A stretch of DNA of 64,000 nt, taken from assembly GCA_001692895.1 (NCBI GenBank), contig KV748184.1:248001-312000 (forward strand), given 5' to 3'. Position numbers and translations under genes: made by a program. Of this stretch, positions 24,491-37,004 are shown piece by piece. The DNA comes from Cenococcum geophilum 1.58. Taxonomy: Eukaryota; Ascomycota; Dothideomycetes; Gloniales; Gloniaceae. How positions within the stretch are numbered: the first letter of the stretch is position 1; every line of letters starts with the position of its first letter. The notes beneath the pieces are model-generated. The model was not told where the DNA came from and made no database searches. It saw only the letters and a program-made list of their open reading frames with translations.

Positions 24491-25194
24491 ACAATATCCG
24501 CGTTGCGGAGGTTGCGGATATTAAAATAACTTAACACTAATACTTTATATTATTTCCTAAAGTTAATTAATTATATAATAGAACCTAGGCTTTTAGAATA
24601 TAGTATTTTTATTACTTAGGTATTTTTAGGTTTTATAATTATTTTTATTAAAAAAAACTATATTTTTAGGAATCCCGGAACTATATATAACTTTATTAAA
24701 TACTAGCTAATATATATAAAATCCGCATAGATCTATAATAGCTACCTTAAAGAACCTATTATAGCCTAGCAGATATATAGTGTCCACGTTATAGTGTATA
24801 ATACCTACGAAAACCTTATTACGCGCCGGCTACTAAGTTACGGATATTTAGGTAAATCTACTATATGCCACTACTAAAACCCGCTAGGTAGAGAGGGAAG
24901 AAGTTAAATAAGGTGCTAGAACAGCTGCGGCCGTATTAAGTACCAGATAATTAGACTTAAAGAAGTTATAGAATAGACTAGAAGCGACAGCTGTAGGACC
25001 TTTAAGATTAGCTTCTTGCGCTTTATAGAAAGAGTAAGGCCTAATAGCTAAGTAAGGTTAATAAGGCTATTACTTTTTTATACCTATATTACGGACATAT
25101 AGAGTAGCTTAAAGCCCTTAAGTAGCTACTATTTAAGAAAAAAAAAAAAAAGCTATGTTATGTCTTCTTTAGGCCTTAGTAGTAATTATTATTA
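24491..25194. repeat. Unclassified RIP-degraded repeat, left edge of the AT-rich block
   Basis: Composition changes abruptly near 24,490 to TpA-rich DNA without open frames. At the very edge, AATATCCGC and GCGGATATT form a 9-bp inverted repeat around a 12-bp loop (24494-24523), which may be the terminus of a decayed DNA transposon. I recognise no coding motif between here and the Copia LTR. Confidence 0.6.
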
Positions 25195-25413
25195 TATAAT
25201 TACAGCACCTGTTATACCAAACGCGTACTTACGCGTTTGGTGCACTAACCACTTACTTATAACTAATTAGGGGGGGGGGGCGCGTCAGTATATAGACCAC
25301 GTAGTCTACCTTAATAGAATTAAAAGTCACCACCATCTAAAAGAGTATACGATACTATACGTATTTCGTGCCCCTAGATATAACTTACTTATATAATTAA
25401 GTTGATATAAATA
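25195..25413 (+). repeat. 5' LTR of Copia copy A
   Basis: About 219 bp, nearly identical to 31,055-31,271 and to the start of copy D at 59,710. It contains a 26-bp palindrome at 25,216-25,241 centred on two ACGCGT boxes. The original first bases were probably TG (now TA in all copies, as RIP would cause). The exact boundary may be off by one or two bases because of AT-rich flanks. Confidence 0.8.
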
Positions 25414-25634
25414 CTAATTAGTGAGCGCGCACAGATTAGCAATTACTTATTACCTCCCCTAAGCGATACACAATAGCGACCACCCGTTTAATCCTAGTAC
25501 GACCTGCTAGAAGGTCGGAAGTTGGGGATTACAGACTATATTACCAACTCTATATACTTATTTAAGTCTTAATATAGTTTATTAAAAGTTTATAAATGCG
25601 AATATAGACCTTTATAAAACCTCCTACCCTCCTA

Positions 25635-25785
25635 TCCCTTGCACAGGTAGCGTGTATAAACTGGTGCTCCGTGCGAGGAACACCAAAAGTCCGGAAGTGT
25701 GATTCGGCGGAACACTAGACCGCCTAATTCTAATTGGATCGCGCACGGGCCACAGCTTTGTGGGCTCAACCACCTGTGCAAGGGA
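25635..25785. mobile_element. 151-bp MITE-like element with 14-bp perfect TIRs and TA duplication
   Basis: TCCCTTGCACAGGT at 25,635-25,648 is mirrored exactly at 25,772-25,785. The element is flanked by TA on both sides (25,633-25,634 and 25,786-25,787). Copia copy D has no such sequence at the matching site (near 60,256-60,262), which shows that this is an insertion. TA duplication and short TIRs are typical of Tc1/mariner-related MITEs. Its GC content is far above the flanking RIP-altered DNA. No coding capacity. Confidence 0.85.
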
Positions 25786-28700
25786 TAAACTATTACGGAC
25801 CTATTAAATAATTTTACAGACCGTTATAAGACCACCTCTACCCGCTATAAGCTACTACTACCCACTACAAGCCCCTTTTAACCCGTTATAGCTTATATAG
25901 ACATACTATGCTATATAATATAGCAGATATAAGTAAGCAAATTAACGAAGGTTAAAAGAAGTGGAGTTAGGGAGTTAACCTTACGTCTATAAACGGCGTT
26001 AACGACTATATTAATTTTAAAATCCTTAAATACGGANACTTTAAGCTTCTAAATAATGATCTATAGGAATAATATAAGGAAGACTTTATGGATTTTATAG
26101 AAGCTATTTTTAAGACCTATAACCTTATAGCTATCTATAACCTTATAGCTACCTATAACCTTATAGCTACCTATAACCTATAAACCCTCTTATATAACTA
26201 AGGTATATAAGTTAAAAAGAATAGGTGAGTTACTATTGCACGGTCTCTATACGATATACTACGTAAGGAGAACTAAATAAAATAGACTAAAGAGTAGATC
26301 CTAAATTACATTAAAACCAGCGGACTTTTTACCTCTTTTAAACTAAATAGGATCTCCGGTCTTATAGACGACTTATTTAACTAAATTTATTTTATAGACT
26401 AAAGAGATCTTAGAATTAATCTTATGGGCTAAAGTATACCTAGTACTTAAGTTACAGACTATAATACTCCTGTAAACTAAAATACGGACTAAAACCCTTC
26501 TATTACTTAAGTTATAGATCTATAAACTACCTAAGTAAAGACCTATAGTAAGGAGCTAACTAACCTAACTAAGCTCTATACCAACGAATCCAAATATAGT
26601 AGTAAAAATAATAACTTTAACTTTAAACTAACTATCTTTATGGACCTTTATTAGAAGGCTAATATTCCTAAATAGGAGTTTAGCTAAACCTACTCTACCA
26701 TACTGCGTGGCTTAGCCCTTAACTACTATTACACTAACCTTAAGAGCAACCCCTATAGTATTCCCTTTAATAAGCTATATAAAGCTATATGTAACTACTT
26801 TAAAGGGCTAGAATATAAGCGTAATATCCTTACCTAATGGAATGCGATTAAGTTACAGACCGTAATTAATAAAAATACCGAAAAATCGACTACAGAGTGC
26901 CTATAAATTCTTATTAAGGACCTTCGGCACCTATAGCACGGCTTTAATATTAAGCTACGAATAGACGACTTCCTATATAACAAACTTATTATAGCTTACT
27001 AGAAAATAGAACTCTATAAATACGCCTATTATAAGCCTATAAACACCTTAGCTAGCCTTATTAACGATTTATGGTCCTCTATTATAATATATAGAGTCTT
27101 AAACCCGCTAGGTAGTATTTAAGCCTTTATTACGGACCTATAAAACCCGTAAACTAACTTAGACGCCTACTTTACGGACCGCCGCTACTACTAGTAGTAC
27201 CTATACCGACTAAGTCCTACCCGTAACCCCTAAAGCAACTCCCGTATAAAAGTATACCCCTATAGACAAACTAACTAGAAGTGCTTTATATGCGGTAAAA
27301 AAGGATATTAGTTTATAAGGTATACCTAGGAAGAACGTAATAAGTCTAAGAAGAGATTTAACAGCTAGATTAACTAGTTTATCTTAAACTATAAAGGAGA
27401 GGAAGTAGAGGAGTCTCTTAATAAGTTAATAGAAGCCCTTATAATTAACTTTAACTTAAATACTTAGGAATAGGAGACCTTAGAGATATTTCTAACTACT
27501 TTTAAACCTTTTACAGACGGCTAAGCCTTTAATATTACGACCGTATTAGCCAACCGCTCCTTTATACACTTAATTATACCTAAAAACTAACCCGTAAGTA
27601 TACCTATTAGACCTATTATAGATATTACAGACTATAAATAGGACCTATTTGCATATATTACCACAAAACGCTATACCCCTAAAGAATTCTATGGCGTTAT
27701 AATTAATATAGGTGCCTCTAAAAAGTCTACTATAGGTTATAGATAATACCTTATATATAAGACCACTATAAATAATAATATAGATATTAATACTATATAA
27801 ACTGGGGCCGTAAACGTCTAATTCGGTATTAGCTTAACCGTATTAATTAGATTAGTTATAGTTAAGACCCTAATTAGCCTAGTTAACTTCCATATAGTAA
27901 AAGCGGATACCCCCTTTCTACTCTATTTTACGGACATAGATAGGTTATAGGTTTACTATAACAATATTATAGATACCCTAATTGGCCCTATAACTGCCCT
28001 AGGAAGTAAGTATATTACCCTACTAATTATACAACGATTTAGACACCCGTTCCTTATATAGGGAGAGACTTTATAGACCTATATTTAGGAATCTTTTAAC
28101 TATAACCCGCGCTACCTTACTAGTACTAAAATCTACCGCCTATACCGCTGTTTCGGCTACCTGTTAGCCGAAAAGCTATATAGAGTCCTTAAACGCTCTA
28201 AATATAACGACGTTAATAGGAAGGCAATTAACCACCTAACTAAATACTGCTCCTTCTGCTAGAAATACAGACGTTCCTTAGGCCGATTTAAGTTTACTCT
28301 TTATAAAGACCTTAATTTTAACTACTTAGTGTACGTAAACATTATATATATTAACGGCAGCCTAGTATTATATATAATTAATAAGGTAACCCGCTATTAA
28401 GCTGCCCGTTGGTTATAAAATATATCTATAAAATATACTTGGGATATTTTACAGACCTACTAAATTAACATATACATTAAACCCCCTAAGTATATTACCT
28501 ACAACGCTAGTAGGAACTTTATTAGTAAGGAATTCTAATAGTACGCTATAGCTATGGCTATTTTAACAAAAGCCGTTTTAGTTAAGGTGTACTAGTCTAT
28601 TAGACTTATTAAGCGAGCTTATCTAGCTTTATAGAGAGCTTACTAGATTATTACGGCTTTATAGATGGCCGTAAAAGCTATTAATAACACTACTAGCCCT

Positions 28701-31054
28701 AATAAACTAGTACCCACCCTCTTAGTTTATAGAGCCTACCTAAGGATAAGCAACCTAGGCCCTCTTACCCTATTTATTATAGAACGAGCAGCTATAATAT
28801 AGAAGGTAATAGCCGAAATAGTTAAATTACGGGCTAAATAAGCTATTAATAGCGCCTTATATTACCGTAACGGACCTAATATAACCTTAGTTTATAACCT
28901 CCTGCTTAATTCTAAAGTCCTTATATGGCGTAAGAGCGGTAAGTAGACTGGACCTTATTGTCTACTAGCTATAAAAGACGAAACGTGCTATGTATAACTT
29001 CTTAGTAGACTAACTAACTTTAGAAGCACCTTTATAAAACCCTACTTTTAGTCCAAAAATACCTATGCCGTTAAACTAGATAAACTAGAAGCACCTACTA
29101 AACCAGATAAACTAAAAGCACCCCTACCTACTTTAGAAGTCCGCTAGAAACCTATTAAACCTACTATAAAGCGCGGTTAAGGACGCCCCTAAAAGCACCC
29201 TATAACTAAAAACCCCGTAATAGAGAATTACCTAACCTTCGCAGGTATATCTATAAGGCAACTTCTACTTATAGATATATTAGTTCTAGTATAGGAAATA
29301 CTTTTTATAAACTTATAACGTAAGGAGATTAATAGACTATTTAAAAAGGGTGTTTTTACAGCTATAATAGAGAGAGACGTTCCGCAAGGCGTCCGTATAG
29401 TTAACTTACGCTTTATTAATAAAATCAAGCACCCTAGTACTAATAAAGCTATTAAAAAATTAAGGCTTATTATATAAGCTTATAACGACTAAGAAAAGGA
29501 CTTAGTCCTTATATAATCGCCTATAATTTAATAGGTTAGTTAATAGATTATACTTATACTTATGCCTAGACTATAGCAAACTAAACTTATAGCTCTCTAT
29601 TTACGGGATATCTCGTAAGCCTATATATAGTCTAATACTTACCTAAGTAGAGATATCTTTATACGACTACCCCTTAAGCTTAATTTATAACTAGAAACAA
29701 TTTTATGGGTTATAAAACCCCTTTATAGAGTGCTAGAAGCTAAAAACCACTAGTTTAAAACGTATTACTAGTATTAGGTTAATAAACTTAAAACAAAACA
29801 GTTAACCTATAACCCCTACCTCCTATATACCCTATTAAACGGCCTTAGTATTATTACACTTTAAACGGATAATACCCTCTTTTTAGTAGACTAGACCTTT
29901 ATAGACGCTAAAGAGACTAAACTATAAGAGGCAAAGTTTTTAGCAAAGCTATAAGAGCAGTTAACTAAGTAGACTCTAATTAAGTTTAACGGAGGCTTAA
30001 TTATATAAAAGGGCAACCTAATTTAGCTAACTTAGAAACGCTAAGCTTAAAACCTAAGGCTTATTATAGTAAAACCTACGGACCTTACTAGCTCCCGTAA
30101 AGAGACCCGTAAGACTATAAATATAAAGGACTAATACATTGCATAGCGTGCAAGAGGCGCCTATATTGCCATAGTCTGTTAACCTAAATCTGCCTATAAT
30201 TTATCCTTTACGGCCTAGGTAATAGATCTGTAAGAGGAAAATATTAAGCAGCTAAATAAGCGTATTTAGTAGCAAATTGACAATATAATAAGAGGACTTA
30301 CTTTTATACCACTAGACCTAAATTCCTTCAGCGTATTAGTATTTACGGACGCCTCCTTTACTAATAATAGAGACCTATTATTATAAATCGGCTTTATAAT
30401 TATACTTATAGACTATAATTAAGACGTAAATATACTATACTAGTCTTTAATTAAATATAAATAAGTAACCCGCAGTATACTGGCTTCTAAACTATATGCA
30501 CTAGCTTATGGCTTTAATATAGCANCCGCAATTAAATTAATAATCTAGAAGATTCTATAATTAGAGTAGTTACCCCTAGTTTTATATACCGATTTAAAGT
30601 CCCTCTACAACTGCCTAGTTAAACTAGGTACGACATAAGAGAAGAGGCTTATAGTCGACCTAATGCTTGCGTTAGGCCTATAAACGACGTAAGATTATAG
30701 AGGTTAAATAGATTAGCGGCGAAGACAACTTAGTAGATGCTATAACTAAGGCAAAGCCGTGCTAAGCTCTTAAAACCCTAATTAATATAAATAAGCTCGA
30801 TCTAAGAGTTATAGAATAGGTAGAACGAGACTAACGGAATACTTATGGTTTATTTACGGCCCGCCGGAAGGCTATACGGTTTATTTTATAGACCGTAAGT
30901 AGGACTTACGGCTAGCTTAAAGTACCGTTTAAAAGGCAGCCTAGAAGGTACCTTGGGAAAGATTTCCTATATATTTCTTTTGTGTTTTACGGTTCTATTA
31001 AAAGCAATTACAAAGGTTATATATAAGTGGGTCTATCTTTAAGTACCGCTAGTA

Positions 31055-31271
31055 TATAATTATAGCACCTATTGTACCAAACGCGTACTTACACGTTTGG
31101 TGCACTAACCACTTACTTATAACTAATTAGGGAGGGGGCGCGTTAGTATATAGACTACGTAGTCTACCTTAATAGAATTGAAAGTCACTACTATCTAAAA
31201 GAGCATACGATACTATACGTATTTCGTGCCCCTAGATATAACTTACTTATATTATTAAGTTAATACAAACA
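31055..31271 (+). repeat. 3' LTR of Copia copy A
   Basis: About 217 bp, matching 25,195-25,413 with mainly C/T and G/A differences. One of the two ACGCGT boxes is now ACACGT. Similarity stops at ...acaaaca (31,271), which sets the right boundary. Confidence 0.82.
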
Positions 31272-32879
31272 ATTATTTTATTATTTAATACAATTAGCGT
31301 AAAATAGAAGGTAAAAATTAAAGAGCTTTTTAAAATAAGGCCGGTTTATATATATACTAAAATAATATCCGTATATCTTTTATAGAAAACCCGCATTAAA
31401 GTATATACCTATATTTTAATATTACTAAAGCTGTTAGTTAGTAAAAGGTTCTATAAAACTTTTACTAACCCTACCTTTTATGCATATATTAGCTTAGTAG
31501 TAATTAATAAGGTGCACCTTATAGCTAATTAGGAGGGTTTATTCTAAAATTTATATATACAGCTATAGAAAATACGGTTATTATTAGGGCGGAAGCCTTA
31601 GTTTACTTATACTGTAACGTTTAATAATATAATATTTAAGATTGTTTAAGAGTTAGCGGGCTTTTAAAATAATATTAATATAATATAGATATTAATTAAC
31701 TAGCTAGACTTATTAATTATTAAAGAATACATTAAGCGAGGAAATAAGAAGTTCTTTAAGAGCTTATACTCTATTATAAACCGTATATATACCGCTATTG
31801 TTAGGTAAAACCTAAGTAGATATATAGCCGTAAGGTATAGGCAACCCTAAGGCAACCTAGGGGTGACTCGCCTATGAGGCACGTGCGCTGCACATACCTA
31901 GGGAAAACCCTTCCTACCTCGTATACAGACTCCTCCTCTTCCCTTAAGGATTTGTCTCTGTATATACAATATACCCTATTATTCTATTATTGGACTCCCT
32001 ATCTATATCCTTACCTTATAGCTATATCTGCTAAGTAGAGAATCTAATATATATTAACTCCCTACTAGATCCTAAAGATAATTATCTTTTTTTAATTTAA
32101 AGGACCTAATATTACCAGGCAGGGACTTAATTTATTTATAGTTGGTATATTATAGGTACTAGGAAGTATAGGCTAAAAGAGCTACTTAGCTTTATTATAT
32201 ATCGTTAGCTATTACGGATAAAGATAGACTATATAAGGAGTTTAGAAAGCCTAACTTAGAAATCTATATTCTACTCTCCTCTAACATGCTTACCTATAGC
32301 GCTAATATTCCTAATATTAACTATATTGCGTAGTATTGTATATATAAAGATAAGTTTATTAATATACTATAGTAATAACTTAGACGCGGTGCTTATAGCA
32401 ATAATTAAATAGGTATAGCAATATTTTTAATTAAGGATTAGTATAAAAGTCCATATAAGGATATTACTAGGCTAGCTAAAAATTACGGTTATACTAGTAG
32501 AGTCTTCTAATCTTAGCTAGGTTAACTTAGCCGCAAATATTATATTAAGTAATAGGTGATATAAAAGAATAGGGCTGCTAATTTTACTAGCAATATATCT
32601 TTAAGAGTGTCCGTATATAGTAATACTAATTCTAATCTATTTATATCTAATATAGAGTAAGAGCTTAGTTTAGGTAGAATATCCATAGTTCTACCTATAG
32701 ATATTCTACTTAAAAAAGCTAGTATAGCGCCTAAAGACTAAAGCTAAGAAAAGAGCAGCGCTCTCCTATTATATATATGCTCTTATAAATAAGGAAAAGG
32801 GCTGCTTATAAAAGATTATATTAAAGAACTATAAGAAACAGTCTCTGTCTACTAGTAGCTAAGGTTATTACTCTAACTA
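31272..32879. repeat. Unclassified RIP-degraded repeat with a GC-richer island
   Basis: AT-rich DNA without open frames. A plus-strand frame with many former Gln stops can be followed in places (for example 32,430-32,880), so it is probably another decayed retroelement, but I recognise no diagnostic motif. A possible LTR start, TGTTAGGT, lies near 31,798. A segment at about 31,835-31,980 keeps CpG and a higher GC content than its surroundings. Confidence 0.55.
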
Positions 32880-33041
32880 TGTCACGGAACGAGGTCAGGA
32901 GGCTCTGTAAACGTCGTAGCATTAACTATAGTACACGACAGGATATTGCACAAAGGTGCAAAGAGGTGCGAAGGGACCAGCACTCTATATACTGTGGGGT
33001 GCCAAGGCTCGCTAAGGGCCGCCAGGCCGGAATCCGTGACA
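32880..33041. mobile_element. 162-bp TG..CA element with 9-bp TIRs and AACTA target duplication
   Basis: The segment starts TGTCACGGA and ends TCCGTGACA, exact inverted repeats. AACTA is present immediately on both sides (32,875-32,879 and 33,042-33,046). TG..CA ends with a 5-bp duplication fit a solo LTR of a small element (TRIM/SMART type). A 5-bp-TSD MITE is the alternative. It is markedly GC-richer than the flanks, so it is young or escaped RIP. No coding capacity. Confidence 0.82.
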
Positions 33042-33299
33042 AACTATAATCCTACAGTCAAATCACTTTAATACGATATGGTTTATTCGGCCGAGCGTAT
33101 CGTAATACCAAGGGTATCGTTGTATTACATACTTGTATATAAAATGCACCCAAAATTAAAATTAGGTAATGATATTATATCTACGCGCGTGAACTCGTAA
33201 TTAAGCGATCGGCTACTCTAAAATACATCGCGATTAATTGCTGCTTGGTGTTTTAAGGTCGTCGGCCTTGAATTTAACGCTCGTGCCTTAATAGAGTCG

Positions 33300-34690
33300 T
33301 AATTAAGTCTTTATTAGAATCGCTTTGCTGCTCCTTATAAAGACAAAGCTTTTGTAAGGCTATAAGCGCCTTATTAAGCTTAATTTAAGGTTACTTAATA
33401 GCTTTCTTATCCGTTTCCGCATTGTAATTAGGCCCTACGTAGAGCTCTACTATATACTTAATAAGATCCTCTAAGGAATCTTCTACTTCCTTACTTAGTA
33501 GCTTAATAAATTCCCAAATATTTATTACGGCGTAAATCCTTCCTACTGCGAGTAGCTGTTCCGCTATTTACTATATTTTATTAACTATAGGAGGATCTAG
33601 ATAGTCTTAAGGGCGAGGCCGTAGGCCTATATAAGAGCCGAATAACATAGATTTAATAAAGCAATTCTTAATTGTTTATAGTATAACTTCCTTTTAAGCT
33701 TTAACTAACTATTAAATTACTTATAAGACATGCATCTGCTTAATTAGATTCTTATCTTAAAGCAAGAGCTCTACTATAAATTGCAGCTAGTATCGCCGAT
33801 AGAGCAGCTTAAAGTTTACGATTATCCCTTAATTAAGAGACTAATATACTAAGGTGTAATTAGGAGGAAGGAACTCTACGCGCGTATTCTTAAGAGAGCC
33901 ATTTTTAATAAGTATTTAAATAGCTGCTTTATAGGCGCTAAAGCCGTTAATTAAGAGTAGTATCTTTCTACTATATATCCTTTTATTAAACTAGGTAAGC
34001 CACTTAAGCATAATTACTGTTATTATCTAGGCCTTCTTATTATGTCTCTATATAATATTTATTAAGGCTATATTAATATAATTACGTAAAAAGTAATATA
34101 GCTTTAATAATAAGCTAATTATAAGGAGAGGAAGCTTATCTAAGCTATCTATATTAGAGTAATTGCCTAAAGAGATTTATACCTTTTACTTCTTCGTTTC
34201 TAATAGAGCCTTAATAGCCAATATAGTATCTAGTATAGCCTTCTAAAATAGCCCTATCTTATCTATATTATAGACATCCCTTAGCGGATAAGGCTTAATA
34301 ATTACTTAAAGCTCTACTATATAATCTTCTGCTCCTTCTATATTAGCTAAGGCAGCCTTACTATACTACTTCCTCTTATAAATACCGTTATAAGATTTAA
34401 AGCCTTCTAACTAGCTAAGTAACCACTTTAGCTTAATTATTATCGCTAATACAGGTATTTATTGCTATAATTAAGTGGCGGCAGTATGTATAAGGTCGCC
34501 AGTAATAGGAATACAAGAGTTCTATAGGCGTTAGTACTACTTAAAGAGAGCCTCCTCTAAAAGAGGATATTTGGCAGCTCTCTTTCACTTTTATATACTT
34601 TACTTATATTATAATTTAGCTTAATTAAGCTGTTAGAATTTATTACTTAGTATTTCTAATATTAAGGATTAATTAATATTGCGACAGAGA
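33300..34690 (-). pseudogene. pogo-type DDE transposase remnant (Tc1/mariner superfamily)
   Basis: Reading the minus strand through stops gives a pogo/CENP-B-like transposase in order: an HTH segment with FxxWxQRQQNSCIPITGDLI (about 34,540), a helix-turn-helix continuation near FKSYNGIYKRK, YNIDKIGLF (the YNMDETGLF-type first Asp region, about 34,270), the ILAIKALLETKK segment, LLLINGFSAYKA (the DNxSAH-type second Asp region, about 33,940), and RVEFLPPNYTLVYQSLNQGI (about 33,850). Many former Gln/Trp codons are stops. Terminal inverted repeats were not identified; a candidate minus-strand end lies near 33,052-33,066 (acagtcaaatcac), without a partner seen on the other side. It is inactive. 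Confidence 0.78.
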
Positions 34691-34709
34691 AAGTGGCTTA
34701 TTTAGTAAG

Positions 34710-35170
34710 TGTTGGGAATATAGGCAAGTTGCCGTTACATGTCGCCGCGGCACTAGTGTGGTGAGGAGCCTTAAGCTCTTCGCCCTTCCTTAAGCAGGAG
34801 GAATATAAAAATAATAATTATCATACTATCTACGAACCGTAGCTATGTAATATTACCTTATGTAACCAATACTAATTAGTAGTTAACTTTACTGTTATAC
34901 TATAGAACAGCTAGGTATTCTACTAAGAAGAGACAAGCCACTATACTAGTACTACTCGTGCTAGAGGAAGCTGTCTTTTAAGGTTAGAACTGGTCTTAAA
35001 CCTTAAATAGAACTCTTCTATAAATCTAAGGATTTAAAGGCCAGAACTAGTCCTAAGCCTTTCTAAGATTATAGATTTTTACGTCTATTACGTAGAATAA
35101 TACGCTTTACAAGTCTTCGCAATTTAAGGCTAGAACTAGTTTTAAGCCCTATAATCGCAAATATATGTCA
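34710..35170 (+). repeat. Candidate 5' LTR of the interrupted Copia element B/C
   Basis: The segment starts TGTTGGGAATA, a common Copia-type LTR start, and lies just before the gag start of element B. It contains three imperfect direct copies of a roughly 22-bp unit reading AGAACTAGTCCTAAGCC, near 34,985, 35,040 and 35,130. The right end (about atgtca at 35,170) is uncertain, and the matching 3' LTR is not in the window, so the call is tentative. Confidence 0.35.
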
Positions 35171-35270
35171 CGAACGCGTACTAAACGATAAATGCGTACT
35201 AAATAATATATATATATTATAAACGCGTACTAAACGACAATCCCTATACTAATAATACTTCCCTCCCTCT

Positions 35271-37004
35271 AAAAATATGGCTACGCCTACTTTAAACGAC
35301 TGGGAAGACTCCTTACTACTAGGGGTAGCTTTATACGCGAAACTTATTAATAAAAATTGGGACGAATTTACTATTAATATAATAACTTATACTATAAAAC
35401 AAGTTAATAGCTTTCTCTTATACCGTATTATATTCTATTAAAGTAAACACTATGCCGATCTATAGCTATGGGAATATTTTAGGGAGGATTTTATAGGATA
35501 GACTGTTAATACCTAGGCACTTAGCAATATTAATATTGTTTAGGATTTTTAAGAATTCTTCTATAGGAATAGGGTATACGTTACTAAAAACGGTAACCCA
35601 ATTACTAGTAATATTTAGGCCGTTATTACTAGTATAGAAAAACCAGTATAGACGGAAGCTAAGATTATACGTTAACTACAGAAACCTAGAACTAACCTAT
35701 ATTCTTTAAAAGGCAACTTTAATTTAGAACGAAACCCCTAAAACATTACTCTTCTACCGAAAGGTGCTCTCCTACCTAGAGGTACTCTTCCTCTACCTTT
35801 ACCGCCTCTAGCTTCTCTACTCCAGCTAACCGGTAAGCCTTTACTATAAGAAGTTATAAACCTAATAAAGGTATATTTAGATAAAGAAAAGAAGTTTAAA
35901 GGAGAATTATATAATATACTTAAAGTAAAACTATAGGTCTTTTATAACTGTTATAACAAAGTTAGAATTTTTAATGCTACTAGTACTACTACGCTTTCTC
36001 TATTATATTAAAGGAATAGGTAGTAATATTCTATTACGACTATATTATAGGTAAAAACTATAGCTTTAATATAATGCTTTAGCTTATTAGAGCTTACTTT
36101 AAGACTAATAAGAATCGCTAACTTTATATATCTAAATAGCGGAAAACTATATTTTAGAGAGTTATTACTTTTAACCTAATAAAGACTTATTTAGAGTGCC
36201 TTTAACTACTCTTTAATAAACTCTAAAAAATCTAATATAGCCTTACTAAAACTTACTAAAACGAGAATAGCCTAAGGGACTAGGTTATCTTAGTATGCTA
36301 TAGCGTTTTTAAGTGTAACTTAGCGCTATATAAACCTATAGATATATTTAAAGGAGTATATACTAAGCTACGCTCTACTATAGGTACTATAATATAAATA
36401 TAAGAATCTTAATAGTTCTATACTAAAAACCCTACCTAACTAAGTATTCCTAACTAATATAATTATAACTGGACTAATTAAATATATAGTGGCCGTAGCA
36501 GGGAATATAAAAGAGGGTATAATTAACGTTAACTATAAGGTAATTATAGAGGTCCTTATAGAGGTTTATTTCGAAGTAATTACTAAAAAAAGTATTACGT
36601 TTGTAAGAAGCCAAATTACTAGTTAACTAGATACTCCTTTAATAAGCGAAAAGAGGTATATAATAAGTTCTGTTAAAGTATAAGAAATATTAGAAATTAT
36701 AAGGTTACTACAGCCTACTTTTAAAGCTTCCTAATTTAATATAAAGGCGTAAAAGATCTTAAGGGTAAGGTTAATAAGGTTAAATAGCTCCTTATAGATA
36801 TAGAAATTAAAAACTACTTTCCTAACTAATACTTTATAGAGTATAGTAAGGTAGATAGTATATAAACCGTTACTATTCTTAATAACTAATCTACGCTTTA
36901 TTCTATTACGAAATTAGATATCTTTAATAAGCTAAAGGAGAGTTTTATATTTTCCTTTAATAATAAATACTCGGCGTACGTCTTTTATAGTATTATGCCG
37001 GATA
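35271..37004 (+). mobile_element. Copia element B/C, left part (gag to protease), RIP-inactivated
   Basis: From the ATG at 35,271 (MATPTLNDWEDSLL) a gag-type protein can be read through stops. A zinc-knuckle-like segment (KYYVCKKP, about 36,593) follows, then the region typical of fungal Copia polyproteins just before the protease active site (FSFNNKYSAYVFYSIMPD). Reading stops at 37,004, exactly where the Gypsy LTR starts. The last five bases are GGATA, repeated at 58,675. This is a different Copia family from copies A and D. Confidence 0.85.

Larger units (their letters stand above)
25195..31271 (+). mobile_element. Ty1/Copia LTR retrotransposon, copy A, RIP-inactivated
   Basis: The element is about 6.08 kb, bounded by related LTRs. 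Reading through stops, the plus strand gives Copia-order domains: gag (from about 25,920); a zinc knuckle with CxxC-GK-x-G (about 27,275); an aspartic protease (IDIGAS-type motif, about 27,705); a gag-pre-integrase LHRxFG segment (about 28,135); an integrase (KYCxFCxKY onward, 28,240-29,040); a reverse transcriptase start (RDVPQGVRIFN..., about 29,375); and an RNase H-like end (VFTDASFTNN, about 30,330). Stops replace former Gln and Trp codons throughout, as RIP predicts. Compared with copy D it lacks about 32 bp in the integrase (near 28,655) and carries a 151-bp insertion at 25,635. Two ambiguous bases lie at 26,037 and 30,525. It cannot encode a protein. Confidence 0.9.
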
